DNA of 33,412 nucleotides. Source: Nostoc sp. UCD121 (GTDB lineage: Bacteria; Cyanobacteriota; Cyanobacteriia; Cyanobacteriales; Nostocaceae). Positions 23,483 to 31,000 of this stretch are shown in pieces. Below the pieces are notes generated by a model, which was not told the DNA's origin, did no database searches, and saw only the letters and a list, made by a program, of their open reading frames with translations. Each line of letters begins with the position of its first letter. The first letter of the stretch is position 1. The stretch covers positions 1 through 33,412 of the forward strand of contig NZ_JACKZS010000074.1 of the NCBI RefSeq assembly GCF_014222285.1, in the 5' to 3' direction. The position numbers and the translations under genes were made by a program.

Positions 23483-25636
23483 ATGGCTCAAACTACTGAT
23501 TTCACTAACTTTGGTAATGAACGTCCTAACTATTTTGCAGGGCAATATCTCCTAGAAGATGATTTTGAGATTCAACATAAATATCTGAGCGATCGCCAAC
23601 GCTACCATAATCAAAGTCTTCATATTTCAGGGATTATTGAAGGGCTGGAACTTACAGTTATTCAAGATGCAAAATCTGTTCAAATTAAATCTGGATCGGC
23701 TATCAATAGTAGCGGCGATTTAATTATTTTAAAACAAGACATTACATTTTCCGACTTTAAAAATCTTACTGACGGTTTACTCTACATCCAATATGCTCAA
23801 GATAAACAGGTTCAACAGCAAAAAGATGTACCAGATAGCTATACTCGTTGGATTGAAAAACCTATTTTGGGATTTGCGACTACAATTCCTGAAAATAGCG
23901 TCAACCTGGGAAAGCTGACAATAGCTCAAAATAGCATTACTCTCGATGCTAACGTTCGGGAATATTCTGGTTTATCATTACCAAATTCTAATAGTAAAGC
24001 TTTAACTCTTCGCTCCGGGGGAAATATTAATCCAAACTTAGCAGTTTTGACAGGTAGCTTAAAAATTGATGGGGATTTAACAGTAAATAGCAGAGGCAAT
24101 TCTTCTTTCACTGGCAGCTTAATTGTAAATGGTAATGTTGGCATCGGTACGACCGAGCCAGGAAACTACAAGTTAAACGTGCAAGGCGATCAGTATATCA
24201 GTGGTAATTTAACTATCAATAGTAATGTTGTAGGTAAAAATTTATCCCTTGCAGCAGACAATAGTAAGCGTGGTGCGTTATTTCTTGCTGTAACAGGAGA
24301 CTATAACCACGTACTGTATAATAACCTGTCCAACATAGATAATGAAGGAGTGTGGGATGGAGTCAAGTGGAATGTCTTCAACGGATTAAATATCCGAGTA
24401 GGAAGTGGTAACTCTAAAAGTACAGCCTTGTATATCAATAATACTGGTAATGTTGCCATTGGCATCAATAATCCAGGCGAATACAAATTAAATGTGCAAG
24501 GTAATCAGTTAATCAAAGGGAGTTTAACAGTCAATGGAGTTATTACAGGAAATCCTGTTCAATTAGGCGGATTTACCGATGCCGATCAAGATGAATGGCC
24601 TAAAGTTACTTGGTATAGAGATACTAGTAAAAATTGGGATGAAGGTTTAATTAAACATGACTCTGCTAAAGGAGTTTTTAAAAAAGCAGGATATGGAATT
24701 CATTTACACCAGAGCCGAGAATTTGGTTTGTGGTCAACTGGATTGGATGCTTTATTTGCAGTTGAAGGTCAGACTGGAAATACCTATATTAAAGGAAGTT
24801 TAAGAATTGCTGGGACAATATATGCAGGTGGAAACCCTGTGGCTTATGAGAATTACGAAATTTATTTAAGAGGGTCAGCATTTGAATCATCTGAAGGAAA
24901 TATCACATTTTTAAAAATTGCCAATATTGACTTGGGTATGACTAATAGTCGAGGGCTAAATACAGTTATTCTCAATGCGAATGGAACTTTTAAAAACAAG
25001 GCAACTCATGATATTTTTGGTAATCCTACTCTATGGAATAATTGGGCTACTTGGGTTAATACAATTGCTGCTACTGGTGATGTAATTGCTGTTGCAAGCT
25101 ATGACGCTTTAAACATTGCTCCTACAGGTGGTTCAGCAGAAACGTTATTACGAAGCATTAATGCTGGGCGAGCATTTCAATCAATACCAGGTCGTTATCC
25201 TTATACACTGTTATTTATTCAAGGGCAATCAAGATGTATAGAAGTATTACAACCTTATCAAGGTTCTAATGCCCATTTAAAAACTACCTATTATCAACTA
25301 CTAAATTTACAAAACATAACGCAACAAGAACTATGGCAAACGCCAACATTCCAAAACAATTGGGTTAATTATGACAACACTTATAACCCCGTTGGATATT
25401 TCAAAGATAGCTTGGGGATAGTTCACCTCAGAGGTTTAGTGAGGAGTGGAACGAATAATACGACTATTTTTACGCTTCCTGTTGGTTATAGACCGTCTAA
25501 TCGGGAACTTCAAGCAATTCAAACTTTTAATAATACAATAGGTCGGCTTGATATTCTAACTGATGGACAAGTCCAAGTAGTTTTGGGAAACAATGGGTGG
25601 GTTTCTTTAGATGGCATTACTTTTAGAGCAGCATGA
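23483..25636 (+). CDS. Receptor-binding tail fibre with a putative FAM3/ILEI-like domain
   Basis: A 717-residue fibre. Residues 1-150 form an N-terminal attachment region (RPNYFAGQYLLEDDFEIQHK). Next come fibre repeats of the tail-fibre/tailspike type, VGIGTTEPGNYKLNVQG near 217-235 and VAIGINNPGEYKLNVQG near 323-340, surrounded by GSLTVNG-type strands. Residues about 453-600 look like an interleukin-like EMT inducer (FAM3/ILEI) domain: RGLNTVILNANGTF, then HDIFGNPTLWNNWATWVNTI, GDVIAVASYDALN and RSINAGRAFQSIP. The last 80 residues (LGIVHLRGLVRSG ... FTLPVGYRPSNRELQAIQTF ... GWVSLDGITFRA) are a phage receptor-binding tip. It should recognise the target surface. It starts 14 bases after the tail protein I gene and is followed by the PAAR-like tip gene. 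Confidence 0.82.
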   Translation: MAQTTDFTNFGNERPNYFAGQYLLEDDFEIQHKYLSDRQRYHNQSLHISGIIEGLELTVIQDAKSVQIKSGSAINSSGDLIILKQDITFSDFKNLTDGLLYIQYAQDKQVQQQKDVPDSYTRWIEKPILGFATTIPENSVNLGKLTIAQNSITLDANVREYSGLSLPNSNSKALTLRSGGNINPNLAVLTGSLKIDGDLTVNSRGNSSFTGSLIVNGNVGIGTTEPGNYKLNVQGDQYISGNLTINSNVVGKNLSLAADNSKRGALFLAVTGDYNHVLYNNLSNIDNEGVWDGVKWNVFNGLNIRVGSGNSKSTALYINNTGNVAIGINNPGEYKLNVQGNQLIKGSLTVNGVITGNPVQLGGFTDADQDEWPKVTWYRDTSKNWDEGLIKHDSAKGVFKKAGYGIHLHQSREFGLWSTGLDALFAVEGQTGNTYIKGSLRIAGTIYAGGNPVAYENYEIYLRGSAFESSEGNITFLKIANIDLGMTNSRGLNTVILNANGTFKNKATHDIFGNPTLWNNWATWVNTIAATGDVIAVASYDALNIAPTGGSAETLLRSINAGRAFQSIPGRYPYTLLFIQGQSRCIEVLQPYQGSNAHLKTTYYQLLNLQNITQQELWQTPTFQNNWVNYDNTYNPVGYFKDSLGIVHLRGLVRSGTNNTTIFTLPVGYRPSNRELQAIQTFNNTIGRLDILTDGQVQVVLGNNGWVSLDGITFRAA

Positions 25637-25693
25637 TAATCATAGAACTTTCCTTATTTATCTCTAAAAACGTTTGATTACTATTACCCACTA

Positions 25694-26122
25694 ATGGCTG
25701 ACTTCATTCTTATCACTGGCGATAAAGCCATGTTTAACCCAACTTTTGGGCAAGCCATTGTCACCGTCCGTCCAGGCGATCTAGTTGGCACAGGTAAGGA
25801 TAAAATTAACCAGAAACTAGTCTGTGTAGATGGTGACGAAAAAAAAGTTATCGTTCCTGGTTGTCCTTATATGACTTCCCAATATAGTATCCCTGGAGTT
25901 GGGATACTATCCATTGAATCCCTTGCTGGCAACCAAAAAGCCAAAAAGACAAAATCTGGTGGTAAATCAGTACTGCTCAAAGGTGCTTCATTTAAAGCCA
26001 AATTTCAAGTCCTGGTTCCCGCTCAACAACCTTCTGTACCTAGTCCGATTCCCGACGCAACCCCCCAATATTCCGGTACTGGCACATTTATTTCTCTGAA
26101 TAGCAAAGTCAAAGGAACTTAA
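25694..26122 (+). CDS. PAAR-like spike tip protein (Afp10-like)
   Basis: A 142-residue protein with the feel of a PAAR-like/DUF4280-type tip: MADFILITGDKAMFNPTFG, then a GDLVGTGKDKINQKLVCVDG segment, VPGCPYMTSQYSIPGVG and KSVLLKGASFKAKFQV. Classical PAAR repeats are not obvious, so the assignment rests on overall pattern and on place in the operon. PAAR proteins sharpen the VgrG spike and may carry cargo. It follows the fibre gene by 57 bases and is 4 bases from the coiled-coil gene. No Shine-Dalgarno is clear. Confidence 0.7.
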   Translation: MADFILITGDKAMFNPTFGQAIVTVRPGDLVGTGKDKINQKLVCVDGDEKKVIVPGCPYMTSQYSIPGVGILSIESLAGNQKAKKTKSGGKSVLLKGASFKAKFQVLVPAQQPSVPSPIPDATPQYSGTGTFISLNSKVKGT

Positions 26123-26126
26123 TTAA

Positions 26127-26363
26127 ATGATGAAAGAACAAGTAGAAAAACGCCTCACCGAACTCAAAGCAGAATTGGTATCAGGACAAAAAGTCATGGC
26201 AGATTTAGAGGCGAAACAAGCAAATCTGCGCGATACCTTACTGCGGATTAGTGGTGCAATTCAAATTTTAGAAGAACTCACATCTCTTACTAAGCAAGAT
26301 GATGATCAAAATAATAATTACGTACAAGAGGAATCAAACGTTCAATATCAATTAAAAGATTGA
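26127..26363 (+). CDS. Small coiled-coil protein at the end of the CIS operon
   Basis: The 78 residues form one long predicted coiled coil over residues 1-55 (MKEQVEKRLTELKAELVSGQ ... LEAKQANLRDTLLRISGAIQ, then ILEEL), followed by a disordered Asp/Asn/Gln-rich tail. Similar short proteins occur widely in cyanobacteria and beside CIS or phage tail genes. The function is unknown; oligomerising adaptor or chaperone is a guess. AAAGGA stands about 10 bases before the first ATG, and a second ATG follows at once. It starts four bases after the PAAR-like gene, so it is translated with it. The next 209 bases (26364-26572) hold no gene or clear terminator. Confidence 0.75.
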   Translation: MMKEQVEKRLTELKAELVSGQKVMADLEAKQANLRDTLLRISGAIQILEELTSLTKQDDDQNNNYVQEESNVQYQLKD

Positions 26364-26587
26364 CATCTCTCTTGAGAAAAACATGGGATATTCTGTGCTT
26401 TTACCCATAATTTGACCTAGATTGTAAACCATAACCTGACCAAGATGTGAATCAAGATTAGCGATCGCACGGCGGTAAATGGTAAATGTATGTTTTATGG
26501 CGTTCTTGAGATGCAAAGATGTAAATAACTTTATCCTTTTCAACAAGGATGTGTTAAGACAATACCAGATAATTGCACTACCAAGTT

Positions 26588-27937
26588 ATGCCCATAGATT
26601 TACGGGAATTTTATCAGGCTAGCGATCCCAGCAGAACTCTATTTGTCAACAATAGCTCTGATGGTAAGTATTACATAGATTTTTCCTCAGTCCGAGGTGG
26701 TGATATTCTTGGCAAGCTGAAGCAGAAAATTACTTTTTTTAAGCCCAATGAACCCACCTGCACTTTATTTACTGGGCATATTGGTTGTGGTAAATCGACA
26801 GAACTATTACGATTACAGGCAGAACTGGAAAAATTAGGCTTCCATGTAGTTTATTTTGAGTCCAGTGACGACCTGGAAATGACCGATGTCGATATTGCTG
26901 ATGTGCTGTTAGCGATCGCTCGTCGTGTGAGTCAAAGTCTGGATAAAATTACTTTGGAGTCACCCAACAAGTTTAATGAGTTGCTGCAAGGTGCTTGGAA
27001 GGTCTTAAACTCCGAGGTGACGGCAGGAAAAGTTAAGCTTCCCGTGGTTGGTGATGTCGGTTTATCCGCAGATAAAGATAAGCTTTCTCTGTCTATGGGC
27101 ATTGGTGAAATCACCGCCAAGATGAAAAATGACCCAACCCTGCGGGAAAAACTCAATCAGTATTTAGCACCGCAAAAAACTAAGCTACTGGAAGCGATTA
27201 ATCAAGAATTATTGGAACCTGCGATCGCTAAACTCAAACAGCAGGGTAAAAATGGTCTGGTGGTAATTGTCGATAATCTTGACCGCATAGATAATCGTGC
27301 CAAACCTTGGGGTCGTCCGCAGCAAGAATATTTATTTGTCGACCAGGGTGAGTTTTTGACGAAGCTGAATTGTCATCTCATCTACACCATGCCTTTGTCG
27401 TTGAAGTTTTCCAATGATTACGGAATGCTAACCCAGCGTTTCCCAGAAGACCCCAAAGTGTTACCAATGGTACCTGTACAATGGTCTGATGGCAGTGTTC
27501 ATGCACAGGGGATGGCGCTCATGCAGCAGATGGTACTAGCAAGAGCTTTTCCTGACATCACACCAGAGGAGCGTTTAAATAAAGTTACCGAGATTTTTGA
27601 TAGTGCTGCTAGCTTAGAACGCTTATGTAAAATGAGCGGTGGTCATGTACGGGATGTACTGAGGCTGCTGAATACTTGGATTATGGAAGAAATGAGTCTT
27701 CCCCTAACCCGTGAAACCTTAGAGCAAGTGATTCGTTCTCGGCGGAATGAGATAATGTTACCGATTTCTGAGGATGAGTGGCAATTGTTACGTCATGTCA
27801 AAGAAAAGAAAAAGGTAAGTGATGACCACGGGTATCAAAAACTGATCCGCAGTCGGTTTGTGTTTGAGTATCGCGATCGTGGTGAGTCTTGGTTTGATGT
27901 TAACCCGGTTTTGGCTGAAGCAAGAGAACTACAGTAA
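26588..27937 (+). CDS. P-loop ATPase of the AAA/STAND-like type, partner of the large nSTAND protein
   Basis: A 449-residue ATP-binding protein. It has a clear Walker A (GHIGCGKSTEL, near residues 63-73) and a Walker B (LVVIVDNLDRI, about 222-232), then a helical region with SGGHVRDVLRLL and a winged-helix-like C-terminus. The N-terminus (IDLREFYQASDPSRTL, then YYIDFSSVRGG) is typical of a cyanobacterial family often next to large STAND or WD40 genes. No membrane segment is seen. It probably senses or relays a signal through ATP-driven switching; the output is unknown. The ATG at 26588 is preferred; a TTG at 26573 would add five residues. It is followed by a palindromic repeat and the 1734-residue NTPase, perhaps its functional partner. 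Confidence 0.78.
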   Translation: MPIDLREFYQASDPSRTLFVNNSSDGKYYIDFSSVRGGDILGKLKQKITFFKPNEPTCTLFTGHIGCGKSTELLRLQAELEKLGFHVVYFESSDDLEMTDVDIADVLLAIARRVSQSLDKITLESPNKFNELLQGAWKVLNSEVTAGKVKLPVVGDVGLSADKDKLSLSMGIGEITAKMKNDPTLREKLNQYLAPQKTKLLEAINQELLEPAIAKLKQQGKNGLVVIVDNLDRIDNRAKPWGRPQQEYLFVDQGEFLTKLNCHLIYTMPLSLKFSNDYGMLTQRFPEDPKVLPMVPVQWSDGSVHAQGMALMQQMVLARAFPDITPEERLNKVTEIFDSAASLERLCKMSGGHVRDVLRLLNTWIMEEMSLPLTRETLEQVIRSRRNEIMLPISEDEWQLLRHVKEKKKVSDDHGYQKLIRSRFVFEYRDRGESWFDVNPVLAEARELQ

Positions 27938-27949
27938 TCAACTTAAGCC

Positions 27950-28070
27950 AGGGCGAATCGAATTCGCGGCTATACAAACAAAGTCCACCTCCGTGGACTA
28001 GGGAAAAATTTAGTGTTTGAAACCCACGGAGGTGGGTTTTGCCTGTGTAGACGCGGTTTCTAACCGCCCT
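27950..28070. repeat. 121-bp palindromic interspersed element (MITE-like)
   Basis: The ends are complementary (AGGGCG at 27950 and CGCCCT ending at 28070), and the outer 31 bases form an imperfect inverted repeat (about two thirds pairing). Inside are two perfect hairpins: AGTCCAC/GTGGACT (27982-27999) and AAACCCAC/GTGGGTTT (28020-28039). It starts 12 bases after one stop codon and ends eight bases before the next start, so it fills the whole gap. The right-hand 29 bases recur at 462-490. Confidence 0.85.
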
Positions 28071-28078
28071 TTTAACTT

Positions 28079-31000
28079 ATGACAGACTCGCAACCATCAG
28101 AAGATAACCATGTAAACAACGATCGCACTCTGAAACAATTAGCTTGGGCGATTGAATCCTCTGTGGGGCAGTTTAAGCTGATTTTGGCACGGTGTAATTA
28201 TGCTAGCTTGCGCGATCGCTTAATCTCCAGATTGCAAGAAATCTGTCAAGTTGAAATTCATGTCTTGGCGGTGCAGCAATCGAATAGGACTCTTTATACT
28301 GCGATTCAGGAAGAATTGGGCGAAGAAATACCAGCCTGTGTGATGGTTGTGGGTTTGGAATCAGTGCAGAATTTATCTGTGATGTTAACTTCTGCGAATC
28401 AAGTGCGGGAAGAGTTTCGCAAGAATTTTGCCTTTCCCTTGGTGTTATGGATTGACGATGAAATCTACAAGCAACTAATACAGCTTGCACCAGATTTAGA
28501 AAGTTGGGCAACTACAAGAAATTTTGATATATCAACACAGGAATTAGTAGATTTTATCATCGAAACTGCTAATGAATGGTTTAGTAATAACCTAAAATTT
28601 AGCGTAGATGTATATATTAAACTGGAAAATGAGTTAGAAACAGCGCAAAGAGATTTACTCAACAAGCCAGATGTTTATAATTTAGAAATTCAAGCTAATT
28701 TAGAATCTTTGTTAGGTTTTATTAAACAGATAAATAATCAAAAAGATTCGGCTCTACAGCATTATCACAAAGCTGATAAGCTCTGGCAGCAAAGTCATAA
28801 TTTAGAACGACAGGCAAAAGTAATCGGTGAGATTAGCTTTTGCTATTATCTCAAAGCTTTAAAGCATCAAGATATCAATTGTCAAGATGGGCAGACAACT
28901 TGGCATTATCTTCAAGAGTATATAAATTTTATTAGCCAGTTTCAAAGCCCAGATTTAATTGCTAACGCAGTAGTTAAATTCGGTGATATCTTGCGAGACT
29001 TGAAAAAGTGGGAAATATTGCAGAGTCTTTCGGAACAAGCTTTAGTAATCCATCAAAATAATAAACAGCCAAGGGAATTAGCCAAAGATTACGGTTTTTT
29101 AGCTGAGGTGGCTTTGGCTCAAAAAAACTGGGTTAAAGCAAATCAGTTAGTTAAGCAAGCATTAGAAGTTTTTGCTGCGATTCCAGATTTGGAATCAGCT
29201 AATATATCAGAGATTTTATCTGATATTCCCGAAAGAGTTTTAAAATCAAAAGACTTGAGCTTCTATCGATTTATTCTAGGTCGTTCTCAATACCATTTAG
29301 GCCAAATTCAAGAGGCAACTCTCAGCTTAGAAACTGCTAGTAATGTAGGTAATCCCCTAGAACATGTCAGGCTTTACTTAGATATTCTCAAGTTTTTGCA
29401 GCAGCTTTATTTTGAGCAAAAAGAATATCTCAAAGCGTACAAAATCAAACAGCAACGGCGTTCTATTGAACAGCAATTTGGTTTGCGGGCTTTTATTGGC
29501 GCTGGTAGGTTAGAAGCTACAAAACAGGCATTTGTTGAGACATTGCGCTCAAACTCTCCTCAAGGAAATATTGCTCCAGAAATTGCTGCATCTGGTCGCC
29601 TGTTGGATATAGAACGTTTGATTGAACGCATGGGTCGCCCTGATTATAAGTTGATAGTAATTCATGGGCAATCGGGTGTAGGCAAAAGTTCCCTAGTGAA
29701 TGCGGGACTGATGCCAGCTTTAAAGAATAAAGCGATCGGTACTCAAGATTATTTGCCGGTGGTAATGCGTGTTTACACCAACTGGGTAGAAGAGTTGGGG
29801 AAGCTTTTGGGAGGGAATGGGGAGTGGGGAGGGTTAGAACGTCAACGTTCAGCCTTTGAACTCGGAACTTCGACCTTTGAACTCGGAACTTCGACCTCAG
29901 AACCTCAACGTTCGACCTTTGAACTCGGAACTTCGACCTCAGAACCTCAACGTTCGACCTTTGAACTCGGAACTCCGCAATATTTAATATCCAGACTTAA
30001 ACAAAATGAACAGCACAACCTCCGCACGGTGTTAATTTTTGATCAATTTGAGGAATTTTTCTTTGTTTACACCGAACCTGCACAAAGAAAGCAATTTTTT
30101 GAGTTTCTGGGAGAGTGTCTGAATGTTCTATCGGTAAAAGTTATCTTATCGCTGCGGGTAGATTACATCCATTACTTGCTGGAGTGCAATGATTTATCCA
30201 GTCTCAAGATTATTGGCAATGACATTCTCAGTAATAATGTGCTTTACAAGTTAGGGAACTTCTCACCTGCTGATGCGAAGTCAATTATTCAGCGTTTAAC
30301 TGAAAATACTAGTTTTCGTTTAGAACCTGCTTTAGTAGAACAACTGGTGCAAGATTTAGCCGGTGAATTGGGTGAAGTTCGTCCCATTGAGTTGCAGGTT
30401 GTGGGGGCGCAACTGCAAACGGAGAATATTACAACTCTGGCAGAATATCAGCAACGTGGCACTAAGGACGAATTGGTTAAGCGTTATTTGGATGAAGTTG
30501 TTAATGATTGTGGTGAAGATAATCAGCAAGCAGCAGACATTTTACTGTATTTACTGACGGATGAAAAAGGAACTCGCCCTCTGAAGACTCGCGCTGAGTT
30601 GGAACGTGATTTGATGCCGTATTTTTCGGAGATCCCCCCAACCCCCCTTAAAAAGGGGGGCTTTAATCTTTCTATCCCCTTTTTAAGGCGATCGCCGCAG
30701 GCGGGGGGATCAGAAGCTAGGGCGGAACAAGCTTCTGGAATCAGTAAATTAGATTTAGTGTTAGAAATTTTTGTCCAATCCGGCTTAGTGGTTTTGCTAC
30801 CAGAAAACCCAAATGACCGTTATCAACTGGTACATGACTACATCGCCACCTTTATCCGCCAGCAACAAGAACCGAAGTTAAAGCAGGTAACGGCGGAACT
30901 TGAAAAGGAACGAAAACAAAGAAAACTGAGTGAAGCAAAACTGAATAACTTTCTCAAACGCGCCCTTTTTAGTTCCATCTCGGCAGGTTTAGGATTTGCT

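Noticed and set aside
6880..26363. A prophage or tailed phage remnant
   Set aside because: There are no capsid, portal, terminase, integrase or lysis genes, and the locus has DUF4255, DUF4157 and the AAA+ ATPase typical of eCIS.
26549..26557. ATG just after an AAGGA motif upstream of the P-loop ATPase
   Set aside because: It is in frame with the gene but meets a TAA two codons later, so it cannot be the start.
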